Part shown: piece by piece, positions 34,561 to 42,831 of the stretch
How the letters are laid out: each line of letters starts with the position of its first letter
How positions within the stretch are numbered: position 1 is the first letter of the stretch
Source of the DNA: Brevibacillus sp051967035
GTDB lineage: Bacteria > Bacillota > Bacilli > Brevibacillales > Brevibacillaceae
DNA length: 64,000 nucleotides
Reading direction: 5' to 3'
Assembly: GCF_051967035.1 (NCBI RefSeq)
Contig: NZ_JBQCKK010000001.1
Location: 434,001-498,000 of the forward strand
Notes under the pieces: model-generated
Told to the model about the DNA's origin: nothing
The model's database searches: none
Seen by the model: only the letters and a program-made list of their open reading frames with translations
Position numbers and translations under genes: made by a program

Positions 34561-35223
34561 ATGATTCTGCGCAAGCAAACAGTGTGGTTGTTGACGATGC
34601 TGGCTGTCATGGTTGTACTCTCCGGTTACTATCTGGTGAAAGGGCCGCAAGAGCAGATTCCAACCTCGGGTCAAGAGCAGGCGGTCCAGAAGCAGGAGCA
34701 AATCTCCGGCGTGGAAGTCGAGACCAAGCAGGTCGAGCAGGCTCCGGGCGCTGCTGCGGTCGATGCCAAGAATGGCACGCAGGAAGCGACGACTCCTGTG
34801 GGGCAAACGCCGGCTCCGGAAGAAGCGAAGCAAACCGCAGGCAATGCTGTCGTTCCCGTAGCCGAGACGGCGGCGGAAGTGTTCCAGGGCTTCAAGCTGA
34901 ACCGGGAAGCACAAGTCCGGCAGCAAAAGGATGAGCAGCTCGCGATTATCAACAATGCGGATGCGACTCCGCAGGCGGTAGCCGAGGCCAAGGCCAAGTA
35001 CGACGAACTGTCCACGCTGGAGACGGCTACGATGAACGTGGAGGAAATGCTCAAGGCGAGCGGCTACCAGGATGCGGTCGTCCTCGTCCAGAACGACAAA
35101 GCCACGGTAATTGTGCAAAAAGACAAACTGAGCGCAAATGAAGTGGTGGAAATCATCGCGCAGGTCAAGCAGCATCTGAACATGCCGGCGACGAATATCA
35201 ACGTCCAGTTCAAGGCTTCCTGA
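34561..35223 (+). CDS. spoIIIAH: Stage III sporulation protein AH
   Basis: A 220-residue mother-cell protein with one membrane helix (VWLLTMLAVMVVLSGYYLV) and a YscJ-like ring-building domain at the C-terminus (MLKASGYQDAVVLV, then IVQKDKLSANEVVEI). It binds SpoIIQ of the forespore across the intermembrane space. An unusually long Gln/Glu/Ala/Pro-rich linker (about 35-110) separates the two. It is the last gene of the eight-gene operon. Confidence 0.94.
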   Translation: MILRKQTVWLLTMLAVMVVLSGYYLVKGPQEQIPTSGQEQAVQKQEQISGVEVETKQVEQAPGAAAVDAKNGTQEATTPVGQTPAPEEAKQTAGNAVVPVAETAAEVFQGFKLNREAQVRQQKDEQLAIINNADATPQAVAEAKAKYDELSTLETATMNVEEMLKASGYQDAVVLVQNDKATVIVQKDKLSANEVVEIIAQVKQHLNMPATNINVQFKAS

Positions 35224-35434
35224 CCGGAAGCACAAGCCGAGCTTCCCGTTATAAGGGGCGCCTGAAGTGGGCATGCTGGTAAGGATTTTCTCACTTCCTC
35301 CTGGCAGGAAGCGGGGAAATCCTTTCTTGACGTGGTATGGGCAACAGGCTACCATGGATTTATGGTTTGCCAAAAGGATGCAGATGGGACTCCCTGTTCC
35401 GCTATTGAAACAAACGAAGGAGTGCTTTTTCGTC

Positions 35435-35947
35435 ATGAAAATTCATGAAATCCGAGAAATTATTAAGCTGATTGATCAATCTTCCATTAATGAATTCAAA
35501 CTGGAGACCGAAGGGGCAAAAGTAACCCTGAAGAAATCCAGCGGTACAGAAACAGTCGTGGTGACGCAGCCAGTCGTACAAGCCCCGGCGGCGGCTCCTG
35601 TTGCAGCTGCGCCAGTAGCAGCGGCTCCGGCGCCCGTGCAGGCAGCTCCTGCTGCGGTGGAAGCGCCGAAAGCGGCTCCGAGCGCTCCTGCTCTTGACGA
35701 CGCAAACCTGCACAAGATCGTCTCTCCGATGGTCGGAACCTTCTACCGTTCACCAGAGCCTGGCAAGCCTGCTTATGTACAAGTTGGCGACAAGGTCAAT
35801 CCGAGCAAGGTCGTCTGCATCGTGGAAGCGATGAAGCTGTTCAACGAAATCGAAGCGGAAGTCAACGGCGAGATCGTCAAGGTACTGGTCGAAGACGGCC
35901 AACTGGTGGAGTACGGTCAAGCGCTGTTTTTGGTGAAGCCAGAATAA
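35435..35947 (+). CDS. accB: Biotin carboxyl carrier protein of acetyl-CoA carboxylase
   Basis: Carries biotin between the AccC carboxylase and the AccAD transferase in the first step of fatty acid synthesis. The 170 residues have an N-terminal dimer region, a flexible Ala/Pro/Val-rich linker (about 50-90) and the biotinyl domain with Lys134 in EAMKLFNE. The start is the ATG at 35435 with GAAGGAG upstream; the open frame begins further up in non-coding sequence. Confidence 0.96.
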   Translation: MKIHEIREIIKLIDQSSINEFKLETEGAKVTLKKSSGTETVVVTQPVVQAPAAAPVAAAPVAAAPAPVQAAPAAVEAPKAAPSAPALDDANLHKIVSPMVGTFYRSPEPGKPAYVQVGDKVNPSKVVCIVEAMKLFNEIEAEVNGEIVKVLVEDGQLVEYGQALFLVKPE

Positions 35948-35963
35948 GGTGGGGGAGAGCGAG

Positions 35964-37319
35964 ATGTTTCAAAAAGTATTGATTGCCAATCGCGGGGAGA
36001 TTGCCGTACGGATTATCCGGGCATGCCGCGAACTGGGCATTCGTACGGTCGCTGTCTACTCCGAAGCGGATCGTGAAGCGCTTCATGTGAAAATGGCCGA
36101 CGAAGCTTACTGTATTGGTCCAAAAGCATCCAAGGAAAGCTATCTGAACATAGCGAACATCATGAGCGTAGCGACCAAGGTGGGCGCAGACGCCATTCAC
36201 CCTGGCTACGGATTTTTGGCTGAGAATGCAGACTTTGCCGAGATTTGCATGGCCTGCAATATCACCTTTATCGGTCCTGATCCGGAAGCGATCGTGAAGA
36301 TGGGCGACAAGTCCACCGCCAAAGATACGATGAAAGCGGCCGGCGTGCCGACGGTGCCTGGGACAGAAGGGCTGATCGAGGATATCGAGAGCGCCATTCG
36401 CACAGCCAACGAAATCGGCTATCCGGTGATGGTGAAGGCCACTGCGGGCGGCGGCGGACGCGGCATGCGCGTAGCGGTCGACGACGAGGATCTGGAAAAG
36501 GCGATCCGTCAGGCGCAAAACGAGGCGAAAACCGCATTCGGCAACCCTGGCGTGTACCTGGAAAAATTCGTGGAAGGTCCGCGTCACGTGGAAATCCAGA
36601 TCATGGCCGACAAGCATGGCAATGTGGTCTATTTGGGCGAACGCGACTGCTCCATCCAGCGCCGTCACCAAAAGCTCATTGAAGAAGCGCCGTCGCCAGC
36701 CTTGAGCGAAGAGACGCGCAAGCAAATGGGCGAAGCAGCTGTCGCCGCGGCCAAGGCGGTTTCCTATCACGGAGCCGGTACGGTCGAATTCTTGCTGGAC
36801 AAGCACGGACAGTTTTACTTTATGGAAATGAACACGCGGATTCAGGTCGAGCATCCGGTGACCGAGCTGGTAACTGGCATTGACCTCATCAAGGAACAGC
36901 TGACGGTTGCAGCGGGAGAACCGCTGTCCTTTACGCAGGAAGACATCCAGCTCGACGGCTGGGCGATCGAATGCCGGATCAACGCGGAAAACCCTGCGAA
37001 AAACTTCATGCCGTCCCCTGGACGCATTGCGGAATATTTGCCGCCGGGCGGCTTTGGGGTCCGGGTAGACAGCGCTGCCTATTCGGGCTATGTGATTCCG
37101 CCTTACTACGATTCCATGATCGCCAAGCTGATCGTCTGGGGCAAGGACCGCAACGAGGCAATCGAACGGATGAAGCGTGCGCTTGGCGAATTTGTCATCG
37201 AAGGCATCCACACGACGATTCCGTTTCATCAGAAAGTATTGGAGCATGAAGTGTTCGTGAGCGGCCACTTTGACACCAAGTTCCTGGAAAACTACGAATT
37301 GAACCTGGATGAAGAATAA
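35964..37319 (+). CDS. accC: Biotin carboxylase subunit of acetyl-CoA carboxylase
   Basis: ATP-dependent carboxylation of biotin on AccB. The 451 residues form an ATP-grasp enzyme with the glycine-rich lid GGGGRGMR, ERDCSIQRRHQK and MNTRIQVEHPVTE (Glu, Asn and Arg of the bicarbonate site). The ATG at 35964 follows GGTGGGGGAG. It is 16 bases after accB, as in most Firmicutes. Confidence 0.97.
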   Translation: MFQKVLIANRGEIAVRIIRACRELGIRTVAVYSEADREALHVKMADEAYCIGPKASKESYLNIANIMSVATKVGADAIHPGYGFLAENADFAEICMACNITFIGPDPEAIVKMGDKSTAKDTMKAAGVPTVPGTEGLIEDIESAIRTANEIGYPVMVKATAGGGGRGMRVAVDDEDLEKAIRQAQNEAKTAFGNPGVYLEKFVEGPRHVEIQIMADKHGNVVYLGERDCSIQRRHQKLIEEAPSPALSEETRKQMGEAAVAAAKAVSYHGAGTVEFLLDKHGQFYFMEMNTRIQVEHPVTELVTGIDLIKEQLTVAAGEPLSFTQEDIQLDGWAIECRINAENPAKNFMPSPGRIAEYLPPGGFGVRVDSAAYSGYVIPPYYDSMIAKLIVWGKDRNEAIERMKRALGEFVIEGIHTTIPFHQKVLEHEVFVSGHFDTKFLENYELNLDEE

Positions 37320-37330
37320 GCAAGGCGGAT

Positions 37331-37359
37331 TTGTAAAAAAACGGTGCGCTTGGTATAAT
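37331..37359 (+). promoter_or_regulatory. Sigma-A promoter of the Asp23-family gene
   Basis: TTGTAA (37331-37336) and TATAAT (37354-37359) with 17-base spacing, in the accC-asp23 gap. It allows expression independent of accBC. Confidence 0.8.
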
Positions 37360-37389
37360 GGATTACAAATCTAAAGGGAGGTGCGAAGC

Positions 37390-37806
37390 ATGGAAGAGTT
37401 TACTCCGGATTTAGATAGAACAGAGCTGGGAAAGGTCCAGATTGCTCCCGAGGTACTGGAAGTGATCGCTGGTATGGCTGCGTCCGAGGTGGAAGGCGTA
37501 GCACACATGAGCGGCGGTTTCGTAGGGGAAATAGCTGAACGATTAGGCCGTAAAAATATAGCCCGCGGCGTTCGTGTGGAGGTTGGCTCCCGCGAAGCGG
37601 CTGTGGATGTCTCCATCATTGTCAAGTACGGATTCCGAATTCCAGACGTCGCTCGCAATATTCAAGATAGTGTGCGCAATGCGATCGAAGGGATGACCGG
37701 ACTTTCGGTGGTGGAAGTAAACGTACATATCGTCGATGTAGAGCTGAAAGCCGAAGAAAAAACACCGGCGACGCCTGTAGTCGAAGATTACCAGCGTGTG
37801 CGCTAA
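37390..37806 (+). CDS. yqhY: Asp23/Gls24 family protein (YqhY-type)
   Basis: A 138-residue cytosolic alkaline-shock-type protein. GKVQIAPEVLEVIAGMAASEVEGV is the family signature and VEVNVHIVDVEL the C-terminal one. In B. subtilis the accBC-yqhY arrangement is conserved and loss of yqhY selects for changes in acetyl-CoA carboxylase, suggesting control of that enzyme. The ATG at 37390 lies eight bases after GGGAGG. It has its own promoter and terminator here. Confidence 0.9.
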   Translation: MEEFTPDLDRTELGKVQIAPEVLEVIAGMAASEVEGVAHMSGGFVGEIAERLGRKNIARGVRVEVGSREAAVDVSIIVKYGFRIPDVARNIQDSVRNAIEGMTGLSVVEVNVHIVDVELKAEEKTPATPVVEDYQRVR

Positions 37807-37820
37807 CCTGCACCGGATGG

Positions 37821-37850
37821 ATGCCCCCTACTGTCAGGGGGCATTTTCCT
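37821..37850 (+). terminator. Terminator after the Asp23 gene
   Basis: ATGCCCCCT pairs perfectly with AGGGGGCAT across ACTGTC, followed by TTTT. Confidence 0.88.
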
Positions 37851-37953
37851 CATTCCATCCGTTGTTGTGTCAAGCCTTGGCTAAGGCGGGGAATTTTTCT
37901 TTGACCGTGCCCTGTTTGTCTCCTTTCAAACACGGCGAAAAGGAGAGATGCAT

Positions 37954-38511
37954 GTGAATTTGTTTGATCGCTTTATCTTGACGATTTACAGCTTTGCGCT
38001 GATTGTTTTGTCCTGCATCGCGATAGTCGCCACCAGCGGATTGATTGCACCGGAGTTTTTCCGGCCGTATGTCGATCAAATGCTGGCGGGAACGAACATC
38101 ACGTATCTCATCGTTGCGATTATTTTCCTCGTTGTGAGTCTTCGCTTCTTTTTCAGTTCTTTCCGTTCCGGCAAGCCAAAAGCCGATCGCGGCATTCGTC
38201 AGCGTAGCGATCTTGGCGAAGTCCACATTACGATTCAGACGATCCAGACGATTGCCGAGCGCGCAGCCCGGCGGGTGAAAGGCGTGCGTGACCTGAAAAC
38301 GACAGTCAAGGTACTGGAGAGTGGGAATATCATCACCTTGCGCGTTTCCGTCGATGGCGAGACCCCGTTGCCGGACTTGACGCAAAAGCTGCAAGCGGAC
38401 GTAAAGGAGCAAGTCGAAGGAGTTGCTGGCGTTGTCATTTCCGAAGTGGCGGTTGTGGTAACGGAAGTGGCTCAGCACGAAAACTACGCGGCTCGCAAGC
38501 GAGTGGAATAG
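37954..38511 (+). CDS. amaP: Alkaline shock response membrane anchor protein AmaP
   Basis: A 185-residue protein with two N-terminal membrane helices (FILTIYSFALIVLSCIAIV; NITYLIVAIIFLVVSL) and a C-terminal Asp23-like domain (ITIQTIQTIAERAARRVKGV; GVVISEVAVVVTEV). In staphylococci AmaP tethers Asp23 to the membrane. GTG at 37954 has AAGGAGAG at good spacing; the ATG at 37948 is almost inside that site. It is followed by a DUF2273 gene, as in the classical locus, while the Asp23 itself is upstream behind a terminator. Confidence 0.88.
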   Translation: MNLFDRFILTIYSFALIVLSCIAIVATSGLIAPEFFRPYVDQMLAGTNITYLIVAIIFLVVSLRFFFSSFRSGKPKADRGIRQRSDLGEVHITIQTIQTIAERAARRVKGVRDLKTTVKVLESGNIITLRVSVDGETPLPDLTQKLQADVKEQVEGVAGVVISEVAVVVTEVAQHENYAARKRVE

Positions 38512-38523
38512 AAGGTGAAGTCC

Positions 38524-38736
38524 ATGATGTGGGAGTTATTGTGGGAACACAAGGGGAAGCTAATGGGGATTTTGGCCGGATTATTTTTCGGCATCATCTA
38601 CCTTCTCGTCGGTTTTTGGAATACACTGGTCTTTGTTGTATTTGTCGGGACCGGCTATTACATCGGACGCAAGCTTGACCATAAGGAAGACTTGCGCGAA
38701 ATACTGGATCGGATTTTGCCGGGCAAGTTTCGGTAG
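38524..38736 (+). CDS. DUF2273 family small membrane protein
   Basis: A 70-residue protein with two hydrophobic helices (MGILAGLFFGIIYLLVGFW; FVVFVGTGYYIG) and a charged tail ending in ILPGKFR. This is the DUF2273 pattern, nearly always coded next to amaP and Asp23. Three starts are possible (GTG 38515, ATG 38524, ATG 38527); GAAGGTGA favours 38524. Presumed to work with AmaP in envelope stress. Confidence 0.85.
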   Translation: MMWELLWEHKGKLMGILAGLFFGIIYLLVGFWNTLVFVVFVGTGYYIGRKLDHKEDLREILDRILPGKFR

Positions 38737-38794
38737 CAAAAAGCGGGGGAAGGAACGGGCTTCCCTGTTGACTTTAATTAGTAGGTGAATGGAA

Positions 38795-39199
38795 ATGAAG
38801 CGTAGAACAGCACGAGAAAAAGCAGTCCAATGTCTCTTCCAGATCGACATGGCCGAGGTGCCTGTCAAGGAAGCGATTGATCTGGTCATGGAAGACTCCA
38901 AGGAAAACGCGCAGTATTTGCGTTACCTGGTCGATGGGGTTTTGGCGAACCTGACGGAGATCGACGCAGAGATCAAAAAGTATTTGCGCGGCTGGCAGTT
39001 GGAGCGTATTGCCAATGTAGACCGCGCCATTTTGCGCCTCGCTTTTTACGAGATCATGTTTGAAGCGGATACGCCTGACAAGGTCGTCATGAACGAAGCG
39101 ATTGAAATTGCGAAGTTGTTCAGCGATGAAGCATCCCACCGGTATATCAACGGCGTATTGGCAAGCTTCTTGCAAGCACGAGAAGCGCAAAAGGCATAA
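38795..39199 (+). CDS. nusB: Transcription antitermination factor NusB
   Basis: Binds boxA RNA with NusE (S10) to prevent Rho-dependent termination in rRNA operons. The 134 residues begin KRRTAREKAVQCLFQ and contain the conserved DKVVMNEAIEIAKLFSDEAS (in parts) and FINGVLA-like region. ATG at 38795 gives the family-standard MKRRTAREKA; ATG at 38789 is too near the TAGGTGA. Confidence 0.96.
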   Translation: MKRRTAREKAVQCLFQIDMAEVPVKEAIDLVMEDSKENAQYLRYLVDGVLANLTEIDAEIKKYLRGWQLERIANVDRAILRLAFYEIMFEADTPDKVVMNEAIEIAKLFSDEASHRYINGVLASFLQAREAQKA

Positions 39200-39218
39200 A
39201 CAGGCAGGAGATACAAGC

Positions 39219-40181
39219 ATGAGGAAGGTAATGTTGGGCATTGATACGAGCAATTACCGGACATCGCTGTGCTTGGCTCAGGAAGACGGCCGGATTGTGG
39301 CAGAAGCAAAGCGCCTTCTCAAAGTGAAGGAAGGAAAACGCGGGCTGCAACAATCCGAAGCCGTCTTTCAGCATGTGATGAACTTGCCGGAACTAAGCGA
39401 GCAAATGAAGTGGAACGAATACGAGATTGAAGCGATTTGCGTCAGCGAAAAGCCGAGACCCGTCGATGGTTCCTACATGCCGGTGTTCAAGGTAGGGGAA
39501 GGATTGGCCAAATCGCTTGCCACCTACTTGCGTGTCCCCTTGCACCTGACGACTCATCAGGAAGGACATATCGCGGCCGGAGAGTTTACGGCGGAAAAAC
39601 GCCCGGAACAGGACCGCTTTCTGGCTGTCCACCTGTCCGGCGGAACGAGCGAGCTGCTTTTGTGCGAGCGGCAGGCGGTCGGATATGCGATCGAAAAAAT
39701 CGGCGGCACCATCGACCTGCATGCGGGGCAGCTGGTGGATCGGATCGGCGTAGCGCTCGGGCTGTCGTTTCCGGCGGGACCGTATTTGGAGCAGCTGGCA
39801 CAGCAGTCGACCGGCGCATTTCGCGTTTCTTCTGCTGTGGACGGCTTGACTTTCAGCTTTTCCGGTCCGGAAGCGTCTCTTCTCCGGGCCATTGAGCGGG
39901 GCGAGACGAGCCATGCCGATATCGCCCGCGCAACGGAACAGTGTATCGCCAACACGTTGGAAAAAGCATTGCGCCACGCTATCGAACAGGGCTATCCACG
40001 CGATATCCTGATCGTAGGGGGAGTAGCGGCCAATCAGTACATGCGCGAGCGGCTGATCAAGCGCCTGGAGCATCCTGCAATCCAAGCCAGACTGTATTTT
40101 TGCGATCCGGTTTACTCCGGCGACAACGCCTACGGAGTAGCGATGCTTGGATGGATGAAGCAAAAGACGAACATTGAATAA
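39219..40181 (+). CDS. TsaD/Kae1-like protein (paralogue of the tRNA t6A enzyme)
   Basis: A 320-residue ASKHA-fold protein of the Kae1/TsaD (peptidase M22) family. The metal ligands are kept: His113 and His117 in THQEGH and the late Asp in YSGDNAYG; the N-terminal GIDTSNYRTS also fits. True TsaD has a His in LSGGHT, here LSGGTSEL, and the protein is shorter. It lies between nusB and folD, as in many Firmicutes, whereas the standard tsaD is normally elsewhere. It is probably a paralogue of unknown substrate. Confidence 0.82.
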   Translation: MRKVMLGIDTSNYRTSLCLAQEDGRIVAEAKRLLKVKEGKRGLQQSEAVFQHVMNLPELSEQMKWNEYEIEAICVSEKPRPVDGSYMPVFKVGEGLAKSLATYLRVPLHLTTHQEGHIAAGEFTAEKRPEQDRFLAVHLSGGTSELLLCERQAVGYAIEKIGGTIDLHAGQLVDRIGVALGLSFPAGPYLEQLAQQSTGAFRVSSAVDGLTFSFSGPEASLLRAIERGETSHADIARATEQCIANTLEKALRHAIEQGYPRDILIVGGVAANQYMRERLIKRLEHPAIQARLYFCDPVYSGDNAYGVAMLGWMKQKTNIE

Positions 40182-40204
40182 TGATGAACTTTTTATGATT
40201 CGGC

Positions 40205-40233
40205 TTTACAGTTGCAGACGAAATCGGTACACT
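40205..40233 (+). promoter_or_regulatory. Promoter of folD
   Basis: TTTACA (40205-40210) and TACACT (40228-40233) with 17-base spacing, 37 bases before the folD start. Confidence 0.65.
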
Positions 40234-40269
40234 AGTGGTATCGACGTATAAGAAGGAGGCTTTTTCTCC

Positions 40270-41124
40270 ATGGCTGCAACCATTCTCCAAGGAAAAGAAG
40301 TGGCAAAAAGCATTCGCGAAAAGCTCGCGATTGAAGTGGCAGAACTGAAAAAACAAGGCATTATCCCTGGTTTGACTGTCGTGCTTGTGGGGGACGACCC
40401 CGCATCGCATTCGTATGTACGCGGAAAATCAAAGGGCTGCGAGGAAGTCGGTATCCACTCCGAGGTGATCCTCAAGGAAGCCTCGACGACAGAGGAAGAA
40501 CTGCTTGCGATCATCCACGAATTGAACGAAAATCCGAACGTTCATGGGATTTTGGTTCAACTTCCTCTGCCCGCGCATATTTCGGAGAAAGCAGTCATTG
40601 CGGCGATTCATCCCGAAAAAGACGTGGATGGTTTTCATCCTGTCAACGTCGGCAACATGGTGCTCGCCAATGAGACGATGCTTCCTTGTACGCCCCATGG
40701 CGTCATCGAACTCATCAAGCGGACGGGAACAGACATTGCCGGGAAGCACGCTGTCGTCATCGGCCGCAGCAACATCGTCGGCAAGCCTGTCTCGCTGTTG
40801 TTGCAGCAAGAAAACGCGACCGTGACCATGTGCCACTCGCGCACGCAAAACCTGGAAGAGCACACGAGACAGGCGGATATTCTCGTGGTGGCGACAGGAC
40901 GCGCGCGCATGATCGGCAGAGAGCATGTAAAGCCGGGAGCGGTTGTGATCGACGTCGGGGTAAACCGGAGCGAAAGCGGAAAGCTGGTCGGTGACGTCAA
41001 GTTCGACGAAGTGAAAGAGGTCGCCAGCTTTTTGACGCCAGTGCCAGGCGGTGTCGGTCCGATGACCATTACCATGCTGCTGAAAAACACAGTAGAGGCA
41101 GCACGCAAGCAAGCGCAACTGTAG
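40270..41124 (+). CDS. folD: Bifunctional methylenetetrahydrofolate dehydrogenase / methenyl-THF cyclohydrolase
   Basis: Converts 5,10-methylene-THF to 10-formyl-THF with NADP, using methylene-THF of the kind produced by the gcv operon in this window. The 284 residues carry GDDPASHSYVRGKSKGCEEV (catalytic Lys), EKDVDGFHPVNVG, the dinucleotide loop GRSNIVGKP and PVPGGVGPMT. GAAGGAGG precedes the ATG. It is followed by a perfect terminator before xseA. Confidence 0.97.
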   Translation: MAATILQGKEVAKSIREKLAIEVAELKKQGIIPGLTVVLVGDDPASHSYVRGKSKGCEEVGIHSEVILKEASTTEEELLAIIHELNENPNVHGILVQLPLPAHISEKAVIAAIHPEKDVDGFHPVNVGNMVLANETMLPCTPHGVIELIKRTGTDIAGKHAVVIGRSNIVGKPVSLLLQQENATVTMCHSRTQNLEEHTRQADILVVATGRARMIGREHVKPGAVVIDVGVNRSESGKLVGDVKFDEVKEVASFLTPVPGGVGPMTITMLLKNTVEAARKQAQL

Positions 41125-41138
41125 AAGAGCATTGGAAG

Positions 41139-41174
41139 GAATGGATAGGGCCTGCGCTTTATCCATTCTTTTTT
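41139..41174 (+). terminator. Terminator of folD
   Basis: GAATGGATA pairs perfectly with TATCCATTC, followed by TTTTTT. Confidence 0.85.
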
Positions 41175-41224
41175 GCCTCGGAACAAAACAGACCGAAAGC
41201 CACAGCGGCTGAAAGGAGGAGTGT

Positions 41225-42604
41225 ATGGCTGCACCCAACATTTTGTCTGTCAGCGATCTCAACCGTTTTATCAAGCTCGTGCTGGAGAGAGAGACGAATT
41301 TGCAGGACGTCTGGGTGAGGGGGGAAATCTCCAACTTCACGCACCATTCCAGCGGCCATATGTACTTTACGTTGAAGGACAAGACGTCGCGGATCAAAGT
41401 CGTGATGTTCGCCAGCTACAACCGCTTCTTGCGCTTTTTGCCCAAGGACGGGACGAAGGCGATTGTGCGCGGCTCCGTTTCCGCTTTTGAACGCGATGGG
41501 GCCTACCAGCTGTATGCAAGAGAGATGCAGCCGGACGGCCTTGGCTCGCTCTATTTGGCGTTTGAACAGCTCAAGGAAAAGCTCGCGCAGGAAGGCTTGT
41601 TTGCAGCGGAGCGAAAGCGGGCGCTTCCCCGTTTTCCCAAACGGGTCGGGGTGGTGACCTCCCCGACCGGAGCGGCGATTCGCGATATTTGCACGACGAT
41701 TCGCAGGCGATACCCGCAGGCGGAGATTGTGTTGTCGCCAGCAGTCGTGCAAGGGACGGATGCTCCGGCTTCCATCGTCTCGGCGATCCGGATTATCAAC
41801 CAGCAGCCGGACATTGACGTGCTGATCGTCGGCCGGGGCGGCGGCTCGATTGAAGAGCTGTGGGCTTTCAACGAGGAAAGCGTAGCGAGAGCCATCGCCG
41901 CTTCGATGATCCCGGTCATTTCGGCGGTGGGCCATGAGACGGATGTCACGATTGCCGATTTCGTGGCCGATGTTCGCGCTGCGACGCCCACGGCAGCGGC
42001 GGAGCTTGCCGTGCCGCACTATCTGGAATGGGTGGAGCGGGTTCGCCAATTGGACATTCGCATGCACAAAGCGGTGCGCAACCAGCTGGCGGAGGAGCGA
42101 ACCCGACTGGATCGTCTCGTCAACTCGTATGCGATGCGGCAGCCGCAGCGGCGGCTGGAGGAAGCGGCGGAGCGGCTGGATCGGACGTATTTGCGGATGC
42201 GCCAGGCGATGAAGCATCTGATGGAGCGCAGGCGCGAGCGCTACACGCGGCTGGACGAGCAGATCCAGCGGTATCGGCTGGCGGATCAGGTCGGGGAACG
42301 GCGCAAAGCAGTGGCGGCGATTCGCGCCCGGCTGGACGAGCGAATGCTGGCGCAGCTCAATCAAAAGCGGATGGCGTTTGCCTCGCGTGTCGCCACGCTG
42401 GAGGCGCTCAGTCCGCTTGCCGTCATGAAGCGCGGCTTTTCGCTCGTATACGCTGGCGACAAGCTGGTGAAATCGGTGGAACAGTTTGCTCCCGGCGACG
42501 AGATCGTGGTACGATTAAGTGATGGCAGTGCCACTGCACGAGTGGAACAGTTGAATCGGGAGGAGAAGCGCAATGGCTCGCAAGAAAACGGACCAAGAGA
42601 CTGA
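41225..42604 (+). CDS. xseA: Exodeoxyribonuclease VII large subunit
   Basis: Catalytic subunit of an ATP-independent nuclease degrading single-stranded DNA. The 459 residues have an OB-fold N-terminus (SVSDLNRFIKLVLERET; FTHHSSGHMYFTLKD), the catalytic core with VVTSPTGAAIRDI and GRGGGSIEELWAFN, and a long coiled coil (about 260-390) that binds XseB. It overlaps xseB by 32 bases. Confidence 0.96.
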   Translation: MAAPNILSVSDLNRFIKLVLERETNLQDVWVRGEISNFTHHSSGHMYFTLKDKTSRIKVVMFASYNRFLRFLPKDGTKAIVRGSVSAFERDGAYQLYAREMQPDGLGSLYLAFEQLKEKLAQEGLFAAERKRALPRFPKRVGVVTSPTGAAIRDICTTIRRRYPQAEIVLSPAVVQGTDAPASIVSAIRIINQQPDIDVLIVGRGGGSIEELWAFNEESVARAIAASMIPVISAVGHETDVTIADFVADVRAATPTAAAELAVPHYLEWVERVRQLDIRMHKAVRNQLAEERTRLDRLVNSYAMRQPQRRLEEAAERLDRTYLRMRQAMKHLMERRRERYTRLDEQIQRYRLADQVGERRKAVAAIRARLDERMLAQLNQKRMAFASRVATLEALSPLAVMKRGFSLVYAGDKLVKSVEQFAPGDEIVVRLSDGSATARVEQLNREEKRNGSQENGPRD

Positions 42605-42824
42605 CATGCAGTTCGAAGATGCGATGAAGCGGCTGGAGGAAGTCGTTGAGAAGCTCGAAGAAGGAGACATCCCGCTGGAGGAAGCGATTACGCTGTATCA
42701 GGAAGGGGTCACGCTCTCTCGCATTTGCGGACAGAAGCTCGAGGCAATTGAAGCCAAGATCGTTCAGTTGGTGGAAGAAGACGGCCAACTGAAGCAGAAG
42801 GCTTTTCGCGTGGAAGGGGAATAA
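42573..42824 (+). CDS. xseB: Exodeoxyribonuclease VII small subunit
   Basis: An 83-residue helical subunit that binds the XseA coiled coil in excess. FEDAMKRLEEVVEKLEEGDIPLEEA is the family signature (shown continuous from the gene only in part) followed by YQEGVTLSRIC. The ATG at 42573 lies inside xseA with GGAGAAG upstream, so translation is probably coupled. ispA follows after seven bases. Confidence 0.95.
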   Translation: MARKKTDQETDMQFEDAMKRLEEVVEKLEEGDIPLEEAITLYQEGVTLSRICGQKLEAIEAKIVQLVEEDGQLKQKAFRVEGE

Positions 42825-42831
42825 AGACATC

